Source: Lewinellaceae bacterium (GTDB taxonomy: Bacteria > Bacteroidota > Bacteroidia > Chitinophagales > Saprospiraceae). Taken from it: a stretch of 64,000 nt of DNA. The translations under genes were made by a program, and so were the position numbers. The stretch's first letter is position 1. Each line of letters starts with the position of its first letter. A model generated the notes under the pieces. It ran no database searches. It saw only the letters and a program-made list of their open reading frames with translations, and had not been told where the DNA came from. The DNA is taken from positions 1 to 64,000 of the forward strand of contig JACJXV010000018.1 of the NCBI GenBank assembly GCA_020636445.1, given 5' to 3'. Positions 55,294 to 63,203 of this stretch are shown one piece after another.

Positions 55294-56334
55294 ATGTTTA
55301 TTGATTTTACGGCAATCGTTGAGCACGCCTGGATGGCTTATGATTCCTCCCGGCCCATCAAATCGATCTCTGACATCAGCGCGAAGGTGTCGACCAATCA
55401 TGTGTACAAAATCGTTTTTCCTGACAATGGCTTTGTCATTGCCAAACTCTCCTATTTTGGCAAGTACGAGCATTTTGTAGAAGATCATACCATCATCAAT
55501 GTCCTGGCCAATAATATTGGCACGCCGTTCGACTATTTTTTGGCGCGGTCGCTGATGAAAGGGAATCAGTTGTTTGTGCACCGCTACAAGGATTCGCTCA
55601 TCGATGCCTGGGTAGTGTTTTACAACCCGGTGCGCTTTGACCGGAAGCTTCCCCGCCGCCTTGACGAGAATCATATCCGGACGCTTGGAGAGCAGTTTGG
55701 GTTGCTGCATAAGTCGTGTACCCAACTGGCCAATACACTACCCCCTTCCTCCAAAACACTGAAGGTCGATCTTTACCATCTGCTGGATATTGTCGATTCG
55801 GATTTTGGGAAATATGAACATCGCCACTTTGCCGACGAGATTCACCGGCAGTGTGATTTGTTTTTTGACAATACGGATCGCCTGAAAGCCGAAAAATTGA
55901 AGAAGATCCCGGTCTTTGTGGATTGGAATATTGGCAACTTTTCGGTGACCAAGCAGAACAAACTCTTCTCCCGGTGGGATTATGACTGGTTCCGCATGGC
56001 TTCCCGCGTACTGGATTTTTATTTCCTGAGCCGGATCGTTTCGGATATTGGGGATCGTACTGTATTCAGTTACAATATTGGCCCCCTGATGGAGGATCGC
56101 TTTATCTTATTTCTACAGGCCTACCATAAGGTATTCCCTCTGACGGAAACGGAAATTCGGTTTATTCCGGAGGTATACCGGTTTTTTATCCTGAACTATG
56201 TCATCAAGGATGGGCGGTATTTTTTCCATGAAATATATGCCAGTAAGTTGCAGCAGGAAGCCTATGAAACCTATTTGCCTTCGATCGAGCACGGGTTTAA
56301 TCCCGACAAGATCCTGCGGGCATTACAATTATAA
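55294..56334 (+). CDS. Aminoglycoside-phosphotransferase-like (APH/ChoK) kinase
   Basis: 346 residues. The small lobe carries VYKIVFPDNGFVIAKLSYF (lysine of the ATP site). A catalytic-loop form of HGDxxxxN is seen as VFVDWNIGNFSV (about residue 210), where the histidine is replaced, followed by WDYDWFRMASRVLDFYF, corresponding to the metal-binding IDxxx segment. Such kinases phosphorylate small alcohols or antibiotics. The loop departure makes activity uncertain. It starts 12 bases after the dehalogenase gene and 38 before the HAD gene, all on one strand. Confidence 0.65.
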   Translation: MFIDFTAIVEHAWMAYDSSRPIKSISDISAKVSTNHVYKIVFPDNGFVIAKLSYFGKYEHFVEDHTIINVLANNIGTPFDYFLARSLMKGNQLFVHRYKDSLIDAWVVFYNPVRFDRKLPRRLDENHIRTLGEQFGLLHKSCTQLANTLPPSSKTLKVDLYHLLDIVDSDFGKYEHRHFADEIHRQCDLFFDNTDRLKAEKLKKIPVFVDWNIGNFSVTKQNKLFSRWDYDWFRMASRVLDFYFLSRIVSDIGDRTVFSYNIGPLMEDRFILFLQAYHKVFPLTETEIRFIPEVYRFFILNYVIKDGRYFFHEIYASKLQQEAYETYLPSIEHGFNPDKILRALQL

Positions 56335-56372
56335 GGAGAGCTTATTCCCGAACATTTTACAGCCAACATACT

Positions 56373-57224
56373 ATGAAGATTAAGTCTTTTGCCTCTATCG
56401 CCACCAAGTACGAAGCTATTTTTTTTGACGCCTTTGGGGTTCTCAAGGATTACGGCGGCCTGATTCCGGGTATCGACACCACCCTGCGCATGCTGGACGA
56501 AGCCGGCAAAGAAATTTTTATCCTTACCAACGATGCATCCCGCAGTCCGCAGGCACTAGCTGCCCGCTATCAAGAGCAAGGAGTAACGACGATCACCCCG
56601 GACAAGATCATTTCCTCGGGGATGCTGGCCCGCGAGTATATTCGCTACAAAGTAAAAAGTGGCGCGGTGGTCTACCTCGGAACGGCCAACTCGGCGCACT
56701 ACCTGGAGGACCTGGGCATCCAGTGCCATTCAATCAAAGATATTCATCTCGACGACGCTGATCAGTACAATGCCTTAGTGCTGCTGGACGAAGAGGGCTT
56801 CGATTGGAACCACGACCTGAGTAAGACAATCAACCTGCTACGCCGCAAAAACCTGCCGGTGGTGGTGGCCAATACCGACCGTACCTACCCCGTTTCGCGG
56901 CATCAACTCAATATAGCCATTGGCGGGGTTGCCAACATGTTGGAGGATATTATCGGGCGGCGCTTCATTCGCTTTGGCAAGCCTGATGCCCAGATGTTTT
57001 TATTTGCCTACGAACACTTGCAGCAGCGGCGCACAATCACGAAAAACAAAATCCTGATGGTGGGCGATACGCTGCATACCGATATCCTGGGCGGGAATAA
57101 ATTTGGCCTGGCGACGGCCCTGGTGCTTTCTGGCAATACACTCCCCGATCATTACAAGTTCCTGATCAACTCCACGGGGATTATTCCGGATTATGTGTGC
57201 GAATCGGCGGTGATGGAGCAGTAG
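56373..57224 (+). CDS. HAD-superfamily type IIA phosphatase
   Basis: 283 residues. Motif I FFDAFGVLKDY, motif II ILTNDASRSP, the C2 cap with RKNLPVVVANTDRTYP, KPDAQMF and motif IV VGDTLHTDILGGNKFG. The fold is that of NagD/pyridoxal-phosphate-phosphatase-like enzymes. Paired with the kinase-like gene upstream, it could turn over the same sugar or alcohol phosphate; the pairing is inference. Confidence 0.88.
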   Translation: MKIKSFASIATKYEAIFFDAFGVLKDYGGLIPGIDTTLRMLDEAGKEIFILTNDASRSPQALAARYQEQGVTTITPDKIISSGMLAREYIRYKVKSGAVVYLGTANSAHYLEDLGIQCHSIKDIHLDDADQYNALVLLDEEGFDWNHDLSKTINLLRRKNLPVVVANTDRTYPVSRHQLNIAIGGVANMLEDIIGRRFIRFGKPDAQMFLFAYEHLQQRRTITKNKILMVGDTLHTDILGGNKFGLATALVLSGNTLPDHYKFLINSTGIIPDYVCESAVMEQ

Positions 57225-57238
57225 CCAGTTAGCAGTGA

Positions 57239-57279
57239 GCAGTTGGCAGTGGGCTTTTCCTACGATGCGCGGATGCCTA
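57239..57279 (+). repeat. Short repeat shared with 62739-62774
   Basis: GCAGTGGGCTTTTCCTACGATGCGCGGAT here recurs with one or two changes at 62739-62774 upstream of the toxin-antitoxin genes. Both lie next to AGT-CGGCAGT low-complexity sequence. Confidence 0.75.
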
Positions 57280-57288
57280 ACAAGTATA

Positions 57289-57401
57289 AATCATGTTCGT
57301 CGGAGTCTTTCGACGCCGATGCTGGCTTAAACCCCTGTTCATCGGAGTCTTTCGACTCCGATGCCAGCATAAACCTAAGGATCTTCAGATCCGGTAAGGC
57401 C
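57289..57401 (+). repeat. REP-like hairpin repeat, partial copy
   Basis: Contains GTCGGAGTCTTTCGACGCCGAT, CATCGGAGTCTTTCGACTCCGATG and CCTAAGGATCTTCAGATCCGG in the same order as the copies at 58.4 and 63.7 kb, but only the last two hairpin modules match closely. The rest of the gap (57402-57547) has no gene. Confidence 0.8.
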
Positions 57402-57547
57402 AGAGGCCGGTCTCCGGACCGGAATAAGGGGAATTCTTTCTTGCATACCTATGGCACGCTTTTGCGGTAACGTGCTGTTTCTACCAGGGTTCGTTGGGCC
57501 CCTACAGGACCAAGGCTTCGGTTTTACAATGGGTTCTTATTGGGCAT

Positions 57548-57590
57548 TTTTTACCCGCCGAAACCTTCGGTGCAGGAGGGTTTACCCACC
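57548..57590 (+). repeat. Copy of the CGCCGAAACCTTxGGTGCAGG dispersed element
   Basis: TACCCGCCGAAACCTTCGGTGCAGGAGGG; also present near 17.0 kb and in both arms of the inverted repeat at 41.4 and 45.6 kb. The core has complementary halves (CCGAAACCTTCGG). Confidence 0.7.
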
Positions 57591-57715
57591 GTAGCTAATT
57601 ACCATGCGGGCCAATTTCTGATTTCCAATTTCTCTTCACGCGCTGGGTTTTATGCCCAACTGCAGGCCACTTCATTTCTTAACTTAAGTGAATTATTTAT
57701 AGGATCTCGTCAATC

Positions 57716-57723
57716 TACTTTTG
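57716..57723 (+). promoter_or_regulatory. Bacteroidota -7 promoter element for the outer-membrane protein gene
   Basis: TACTTTTG matches TAnnTTTG and lies 30 bases before the chosen ATG. Confidence 0.5.
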
Positions 57724-57753
57724 CCGTATCGTTTAACCTCAATTATAAGAGAT

Positions 57754-58380
57754 ATGCAAAAGAAGATTTTATGGTTTGTTATGGCCTTATTGTTAGCAAG
57801 TAGTTTACAAGTGAGTGCACAATATGCTAAAACAGACAGCACTTACAGCAAGTACTTTGTTGGAAGTACTTTGTTTTTATTGGGCAATTTAGCTCCTACG
57901 AATCCCCCCAGCTTCGCTCAACTCAATTTTGGCTATCGTATTACAGGAAGGGATGTACTTGTATTAGAACCCAAAACCTGGAAATATGCCTGGCCAAATG
58001 GTATTCACCCATTTTTGAACAAATCATACGGCGAGCCAGAGGAAAAATTTCCGGGATATATCCGTGAGTTTGGCTTGTCAGTGGCTTACCAGCGCTTTTT
58101 GTGGAAAGGCCTATATGCCGAATTGAATGTAATGCCTACCTGGCAAATTTTCGTGAATGATGAAGGCAACAAAATGGACAATGGATTTCAGGTCTTCAAC
58201 ACCTACCGCGCTGGTTACCACATCAAACTGTTTAAGGACCGATTTTTTTTCCAACCATCCATAGCAGTTACCCATCGTGCTTATCACACCAAAATGCCTG
58301 ATGGGTTTAAACAGCTAGACGACAAATGGTCTAAGTTCGTTTTCGGCGAACCAGGGCTTCATTTCGGGTTTAATTTTTAA
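57754..58380 (+). CDS. Outer-membrane beta-barrel protein, unknown function
   Basis: 208 residues from the ATG at 57754, which starts a signal peptide (MQKKILWFVMALLLASSLQVSAQ). The frame to 57721 is not signal-like. The mature part has strands of alternating aromatic residues and ends ...FGEPGLHFGFNF, a phenylalanine end typical of outer-membrane barrels that need the BAM machinery. No family recognised. It sits between two REP-like repeats and is probably part of the accessory region. Confidence 0.7.
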   Translation: MQKKILWFVMALLLASSLQVSAQYAKTDSTYSKYFVGSTLFLLGNLAPTNPPSFAQLNFGYRITGRDVLVLEPKTWKYAWPNGIHPFLNKSYGEPEEKFPGYIREFGLSVAYQRFLWKGLYAELNVMPTWQIFVNDEGNKMDNGFQVFNTYRAGYHIKLFKDRFFFQPSIAVTHRAYHTKMPDGFKQLDDKWSKFVFGEPGLHFGFNF

Positions 58381-58390
58381 TTTATTGTTC

Positions 58391-58592
58391 TCATGTTCGT
58401 CGGAGTCGAAAGAGGCCGATGCTAGTTCAAAATCATGTTGCATCGGAGTCTTTCGACTCAAAATCATGTTTGTCGGAGTCTTTAGACTCCGACGCTGGTT
58501 AAAACCCCTGTTCATCGGAGTCTTTCGACTCCGATGCCAGCTGAAACCTAAGGATCTTCAGATCCGGTAAGGCCAGAGTGGTTTTGCTTCGG
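58391..58592 (+). repeat. 202-bp REP-like repeat, copy A
   Basis: Near identical to 63672-63873 in the same orientation (3 differences seen). It contains four hairpin modules: CGGAGTC-GAAAGAGG-CCGATG, CATCGGAGTC-TTTC-GACT, GTCGGAGTC-TTTA-GACTCCGAC (9-bp perfect stem) and CATCGGAGTC-TTTC-GACTCCGATG (10-bp perfect stem). The AAGGATC-TTCA-GATCCGG tail follows. It does not encode a protein. Confidence 0.9.
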
Positions 58593-58774
58593 TTTCTATT
58601 GGCCGGGATTCCGACCACTGGCGTAGCGCGAACTGTTTCACTTGTTCATTGAAGTCTCCATGCGTGTTACTGGCCGATCTCTAGGTTGGTATTTATCCCG
58701 CCCCATTGTGCTGATATTTGATTGTAAATCATTACTGGGCATAGCTTAAATATTAGTTTCCTTTTACTCAAATA

Positions 58775-59884
58775 TACCCCTCACGAAGTGGTTTGGGCTA
58801 AATGAATAGAAGAATTACCCACTGTCCGGAAATTCAAGGTCAGTAGCTTTCGCAATTCATTTCTATATTCTTTGACATTGTCCAAAAAATGGATGATGGC
58901 TTGACGAAACTTGGCATAGGTGTCGTAATAAATAGAATGGATTACTTCTTTTCGCAAGAAGCGCCAAAGTCGCTCAATCAAGTTCAAATTGGGGGAATAA
59001 GCAGGCAGGAAGACGAATTCAAGGCGTGTACCAGCCGCCCACTCCTGCAACCACGCGCAGCGATTGTATTTTGCATTGTCGCACACCAGATAGATCGTCT
59101 TTCCCGGGTGTTTATACAACAACTTGCGGCATAGTCGTTGTGTAGACTGAGCATTGATGCAATCGGCTACGTCGTAGACCATGTGCTCTGGCTTAGTCGC
59201 CCGAATTGCGCCATTAATGTTGACTCGCTTGCGACCACTATTACAATCAATTTCAAAGTCCTGTCCCTTGCGGATCCAGCCTCTTCCTGTTTTGGTGTTA
59301 TGCGTCGGATGTACTCCATCTGAAAAGTAAACCTCAGCATTTCCGGCCGCTACCGCTTGGAGTAAATCCGGCAATGTTTCTTCCAGAAAAGCACGTTGTT
59401 CCTCTTCATTTGCCTTACTCGGGACCGCTTTAGTTTGTTTGTAAACAAAACCCAGCCGATGCAGCAGATCACGCATTCCAGAGATGGTATATTTTACGCC
59501 AAAAGCCTGCCCCACATAGGCACAAATGGCCTTGGAATCTATATACAGATTTTCGTCGAGGTGGTCACACAGCGTTTGTTCCTGTTCTTCAGTAAGCTTA
59601 CCGCTGTAGGGAACATAGCCATCTTCCATATACCGTTTAAGCCCCTTTTCCTGGAAGGCTTTTACATATCGATTAATCGTATTGTCATCCAGCGTAAGAC
59701 TCATTTGGATATCTTCCATGGACAGACCCCGGTGGAGCATCAGAAGAACCGTCGCTTTGATAAACCGACGGCGATGAAACCGATCCTTTTTCTGGATCCG
59801 TTGCAATTCTTTTACCTCTTCCGTACTCAAGTGTAGTTCCATGCCAAAATTTACGAATTTTCCCAAATCATTTCGCTACAAGTA
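58775..59884 (-). mobile_element. IS630-family insertion sequence, 1110 bp, TA target duplication
   Basis: The ends read TACCCCTCACGAAGTGGTTTGGG (left) and, reverse-complemented, TACTTGTAGCGAAATGATTTGGG (right), matching at 16 of 23 positions. The element is flanked by TA on both sides (58773-58774 and 59885-59886), the normal IS630/mariner target duplication. The transposase coding frame reaches into both inverted repeats. The intact frame and ends suggest a recent, possibly active copy. Confidence 0.88.
58781..59842 (-). CDS. IS630-family transposase
   Basis: 353 residues from the ATG at 59842 (MELHLSTEEVKELQRI). The frame also runs from a TTG at 59866 inside the right inverted repeat, giving 361. 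An N-terminal helix-turn-helix (SMEDIQMSLTLDDNTINRYVKAF) is followed by the DDE domain, with YFSDGVHPTH, VCDNAKYNRC and LNLIERLWRFLRKE as the three acidic positions. The frame is intact. Its stop codon lies within the left inverted repeat. Confidence 0.95.
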   Translation of the reverse strand: MELHLSTEEVKELQRIQKKDRFHRRRFIKATVLLMLHRGLSMEDIQMSLTLDDNTINRYVKAFQEKGLKRYMEDGYVPYSGKLTEEQEQTLCDHLDENLYIDSKAICAYVGQAFGVKYTISGMRDLLHRLGFVYKQTKAVPSKANEEEQRAFLEETLPDLLQAVAAGNAEVYFSDGVHPTHNTKTGRGWIRKGQDFEIDCNSGRKRVNINGAIRATKPEHMVYDVADCINAQSTQRLCRKLLYKHPGKTIYLVCDNAKYNRCAWLQEWAAGTRLEFVFLPAYSPNLNLIERLWRFLRKEVIHSIYYDTYAKFRQAIIHFLDNVKEYRNELRKLLTLNFRTVGNSSIHLAQTTS

Positions 59885-59960
59885 TAACTGAGCGCTCGAG
59901 TATTTAAATTTGCATCTTTTGATTTATCGGTCTGCGCAACAAGGAATAGAGATTTATTTA

Positions 59961-60184
59961 GAGCTTGTTCAAAATTCCATCACTTGGCTGCAAGAGGCAA
60001 CTTTAATCCTGAACTTCGTTGAAAAGCTTCGCCGATGCTTTGGCATCGCCTTGGCCAGCCCACCCGCTTTGGGGTTCATTCGCTTAAATTACCTAGTGAT
60101 TTGCCCTTTGGGTTCGCTCATTCATGCCTTGTTCAGCATGAAATTTGCTCTCTTTCGCACAACCATGAAAATTTGAACAAACTC
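59961..60184. mobile_element. MITE-like 224-bp element with 20-bp imperfect inverted ends
   Basis: The ends GAGCTTGTTCAAAATTCCAT and (reverse-complemented) GAGTTTGTTCAAATTTTCAT agree at 17 of 20 positions. The interior is non-coding and contains a CGATGC-TTTG-GCATCG hairpin. No target duplication could be fixed. It lies between the IS630 element and the AT-rich gene pair. Confidence 0.55.
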
Positions 60185-60191
60185 TTATTCT

Positions 60192-61292
60192 CTATTTAGG
60201 GTTTTGATCATTTTTAATTAAATCTTTTACTCCTTCTATTATGTCAACTTTTGACGTTTCATCTACTGTCATATCATTACCTTTATATTCATAAAGGATT
60301 AGTTTACCAAATGACACTCGAAATTCTTCATAATCGCAAATGCTCCATATTTTTAACTTGTCTCCTTTGTTGTTCAAAACTGAATAAAGAGAGTAATAGA
60401 ACAGTTCTTTCTCGGGAGTAGTTTTTGAAAATTTTGTTGCAATAGAAGATAATACAAATGCTTTAATACGTGAAGGGTTGTTCTCAAGATCATCATTTTT
60501 TAAAACTGAGTTAAAGAAGTGTCTAGTTGCTTGGATAACTTCTGGGTTGCTTGAGGTGGCCATGACATCTAATAGAGTCTCATATGTTTCAAGTTCTTTT
60601 CTGATCACAAAATCATTAAAAACCAAATGCGGGAATTTTTGAAAAAAAAGCCTTAAGAAAAGTTTTTTTGGATAAGAGTTACTAGGGTTCTGATTAAATA
60701 GTATTTCTGAGTAAGAATTTTTTAAGTCTTTGTAATAAAGATCCGGAATATTTTCAATGGTGAAAATATAGTTTTCAAAAACTGCAATTTGTTGTGGGTT
60801 GTTAATTACTCTCCGTAGTATTTTTCTCTCCTCTTCCTCTTTTACCTGAGAGTAAATATGTTCTATGTTTTTCTCAATATCATTTCTTAATGTTTGGTTG
60901 CTTTTTGAAATTTCATTTACCGCAAGTTTGGTTCTATCAACCCTTTCTTTTTCAGTATTTACTCTGTCGGTAATGGATTCTGTTAAATTATTTAGATCTC
61001 TTACCTTAGTGTTCATGTCCGAAATTTTGGTCTTAATATCTTCTAAATATGGGATGCCAAATAATCCTCCAATAACGCCTGTGATGCTAATTATTGCCAG
61101 AAGAAGATTTATTCTCCATTTTAATTCATAGTACTTGTCTGCCCATTCGATATTTATTCTTTTTTTAATTTTTTTAACTTGCATATAGTCGATGATCAGG
61201 ATTGTGATCATTACGAAAACTAGTACAACCAAAACGAAAAAATATAAAAATTTTAAAGAGCTCATTTTTTTAAATTTATTGTCGTTAGGCAT
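60192..61292 (-). CDS. Two-helix membrane protein with coiled coil, unknown, partner of the EAD-like protein
   Basis: 366 residues. Two membrane helices (residues about 15-36, LYFFVLVVLVFVMITILII; and about 62-82, INLLLAIISITGVIGGLFGIPYL) are followed by a charged coiled coil (about 85-160, with TKVRDLNNLTESITDRVNTEKERVDRTK). A helical C-terminal domain (about 165-366) has no family I recognise. The DNA is strikingly AT-rich compared with the housekeeping genes, a sign of transfer. The gene follows the EAD-like gene on the same strand after a 308-base gap. Membrane-helix plus coiled-coil proteins are frequent as pore or sensor partners in bacterial conflict systems; that role is inferred. Confidence 0.7.
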   Translation of the reverse strand: MPNDNKFKKMSSLKFLYFFVLVVLVFVMITILIIDYMQVKKIKKRINIEWADKYYELKWRINLLLAIISITGVIGGLFGIPYLEDIKTKISDMNTKVRDLNNLTESITDRVNTEKERVDRTKLAVNEISKSNQTLRNDIEKNIEHIYSQVKEEEERKILRRVINNPQQIAVFENYIFTIENIPDLYYKDLKNSYSEILFNQNPSNSYPKKLFLRLFFQKFPHLVFNDFVIRKELETYETLLDVMATSSNPEVIQATRHFFNSVLKNDDLENNPSRIKAFVLSSIATKFSKTTPEKELFYYSLYSVLNNKGDKLKIWSICDYEEFRVSFGKLILYEYKGNDMTVDETSKVDIIEGVKDLIKNDQNPK

Positions 61293-61600
61293 CTAAATGC
61301 TTTAACTATGACTGTTTTAAGCTATTGCTGAAATTTCTGGTTTGGGAACACAAAATAACCCTTCTCTATACCTATCCATAAGTGTCACTGATACTTCGTT
61401 TACTATCTTATGTTCGGGAATTTTTTAACGTCGATCGGGTTGTTCAATCAAAAAAATAGTAAGTTGAAAAATCGTGAGCGAGTATATCTCCTGTTTGTTA
61501 ATTTCCATTTATTTGATGATTTTCCCAAAAAAGTTTTATGATTTTTAACAATCAAGAAATCTTCTCATTGATTGTTTAGTTGTTGCTTGGGGTTAATATT
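61293..61600. other. AT-rich gap between the two genes of the island pair
   Basis: 308 bases, AT-rich, no gene found. It may hold a promoter for the membrane protein gene, so the two genes need not be one transcript. Confidence 0.55.
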
Positions 61601-62491
61601 TTAATGGTTATGTTTTTCAATAATTTCTTTTAGTGTATTTTTAACTTTAATCGAATTTTTTTCATTAATCCAAATTTCAAACTCATCTAAATAGTTAAGC
61701 GTAGTCTGTCCTTCTTCGTCTTGGTATTCTATATTGGTTATTTTGCCTTGAGTGTCTCTATAAATTAGTCTGTCATTGATGTGGTATTTTTTTTCAATAA
61801 AAGCGCCAATTTCCTTGGCTGTGAATTTTAGTATTGAAAAGAATTTGTCTGAATAATTGCTATAGGTATTTTGTTTTTTTATTGTAATGTTTTTAATTGA
61901 ATCGGATTTAAATCTTATTTCAATCATTTGATGTGTTGTGTTTTCAAACTTTTTACATCCGAAAAGCTCATAATCAGGGTCGAGTGTGTCATAATAAAAT
62001 TCCGTAATGCTGGATATGTCATAAGCAATAACTATTTCGTCTATAGTTTTTAATATCCTAAAGCGATCTTGTTTGAACTTATAGTTTACATTTCCTTCTC
62101 CATCGTGATCACTTCGCCATTTACTTTCTAAGTTGAAGTTGCTTAGAATCCTATTTAACAAATCATCCGTTTTTTTTATGTGTGGAGGATGATTGGAAAT
62201 GGATTTTTTTTGGTTGATAGGTATAGCTAAAAGTGTATCATTTTTAATGAACCTTCTCTCGTATAAGGTTACAAATTCTAAAATTGCGAACCTGATTTTG
62301 TCGATTCTTCTGTTTTTTTCTTCATAGCTGATGATGTTTAATCTGGCTTCCTTTTGTAGTTCTTCTAATTGGATTTCAAAAAGATGAACTTCATCTTTTT
62401 CAGAAGGTTGGAGAGGAAATGATGATAGGATATGAGAAATTGCCAGTGCAAGGTCTGTTTTAATTATATCTCTAATTTGATTGATTTGCAT
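61601..62491 (-). CDS. Effector-associated-domain (EAD11-like) protein, candidate conflict-system component
   Basis: 296 residues. Residues about 1-80 form an all-helical N-terminal domain whose second half (HLFEIQLEELQKEARLNIISYEEKNRRIDKIRFAILEF) closely follows the pattern of effector-associated domain 11, short adaptor domains that link sensors to effectors in bacterial immune and conflict systems. The remaining about 200 residues (containing FYYDTLDPDYELFG, EIGAFIEKKYHINDRLIYRD, EGQTTLNYLDEFEIW) match no family I know. The codon use is AT-rich. The gene begins 7 bases after a truncated restriction-modification fragment on the same strand. The EAD call is by pattern only. Confidence 0.65.
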   Translation of the reverse strand: MQINQIRDIIKTDLALAISHILSSFPLQPSEKDEVHLFEIQLEELQKEARLNIISYEEKNRRIDKIRFAILEFVTLYERRFIKNDTLLAIPINQKKSISNHPPHIKKTDDLLNRILSNFNLESKWRSDHDGEGNVNYKFKQDRFRILKTIDEIVIAYDISSITEFYYDTLDPDYELFGCKKFENTTHQMIEIRFKSDSIKNITIKKQNTYSNYSDKFFSILKFTAKEIGAFIEKKYHINDRLIYRDTQGKITNIEYQDEEGQTTLNYLDEFEIWINEKNSIKVKNTLKEIIEKHNH

Positions 62492-62498
62492 AAGGTGC

Positions 62499-62642
62499 TT
62501 ATTTATGGCAGGACTCAGATTTAATATGATCCAGCAGGCGCAGCAGGTTAGCTTTGCTGCGCTCCATCTCCGCCCGATTGAGCTTAAGCTTGAGGTAGGC
62601 TTTATTCAGCGATTTTTTGAAGGGTACCGGTGCGAGCTTCAT
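62499..62642 (-). pseudogene. Truncated N-terminus of a type IIG restriction-modification methylase
   Basis: A 47-codon frame: MKLAPVPFKKSLNKAYLKLK, LNRAEMERSKANLLRLLDHI, then KSESCHK and stop. The first about 43 residues follow the N-terminal pattern of large Bacteroidota Eco57I/IIG-type methylases (PxPFKKSxNKAYLKxKxNRxEIExxKxNLxxLLDxI, then ESEEFHKNLV). The frame then breaks off. The remaining thousand or so residues of such an enzyme are absent, replaced by the EAD-like gene 7 bases on. Alternatively it is a small leader protein, but the family resemblance favours a remnant. Confidence 0.6.
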
Positions 62643-62738
62643 CTGGGATTTATGGGTTGTTATGCGCAACTCAAGATACAGAAAAAAGGGAAATGCAAGG
62701 AGGGAGTGGTGGGCAGTAACCAGTCGGCAGTGTGCAGT

Positions 62739-62774
62739 CGGCAGTGGGCTTTTTCTACGATGCGCGGATACCTG
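62739..62774 (+). repeat. Short repeat shared with 57239-57279
   Basis: GCAGTGGGCTTTTTCTACGATGCGCGGATACCT; the partner lies at the left side of the accessory region. Confidence 0.75.
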
Positions 62775-62831
62775 ACGTTTGGGCCCTGCGCCTTGTGTTC
62801 TTAGGCGCCTTTAGCGGCCGGTTGGTGAGTT

Positions 62832-63203
62832 TTATTTGGGAATGGACTTTAGCGTTCGGTAGAACCCTTGCAGGAGGTTTCGAACCAATTCGCTGACATT
62901 AATCTCTTCTTCCTGGATCCAATCCTTAATTTCTTTGTCGAGGGGAATATCTACGTGGATAACCTGAGTCAGGCGACCTTGGGTAAAGTCCTCATCGGTG
63001 ATGTCCGGATCGTCATCAAAATCGAGTTCATCATCGTTGTACTCAATTAGCTTCTCCGGCACGAGTACGCCGTTTTTTCCCAGTAAAATAGCGTCAATGG
63101 CATTAATACTGCTGGTAAATTCAATAGTATACCCCCGAATACTTTTCCCTTGCTTGAGTAATTGCAGGGCTACTTGAGCATCTATTTTTGGTTGTCCGTC
63201 CAT
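62832..63203 (-). CDS. BrnA-like antitoxin with N-terminal extension
   Basis: 123 residues. The middle DDDPDITDEDFTQGRL resembles the acidic linker of BrnA antitoxins (DIPEITEEDF). The C-terminal VIHVDIPLDKEIKDWIQEEEINVSELVRNLLQGF is a ribbon-helix-helix DNA-binding domain. The first about 50 residues (QVALQLLKQGKSIRGYTIEF...) are extra and unusual. It overlaps the toxin gene by 22 bases and follows it, the normal BrnT-BrnA order. It should neutralise the toxin and repress the operon. Confidence 0.72.
   Translation of the reverse strand: MDGQPKIDAQVALQLLKQGKSIRGYTIEFTSSINAIDAILLGKNGVLVPEKLIEYNDDELDFDDDPDITDEDFTQGRLTQVIHVDIPLDKEIKDWIQEEEINVSELVRNLLQGFYRTLKSIPK

Noticed and set aside
57289..58592. 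Possible attachment site of an integrative element
   Set aside because: No tRNA or integrase next to the repeats; recombination between direct repeats explains the layout without a dedicated att site.
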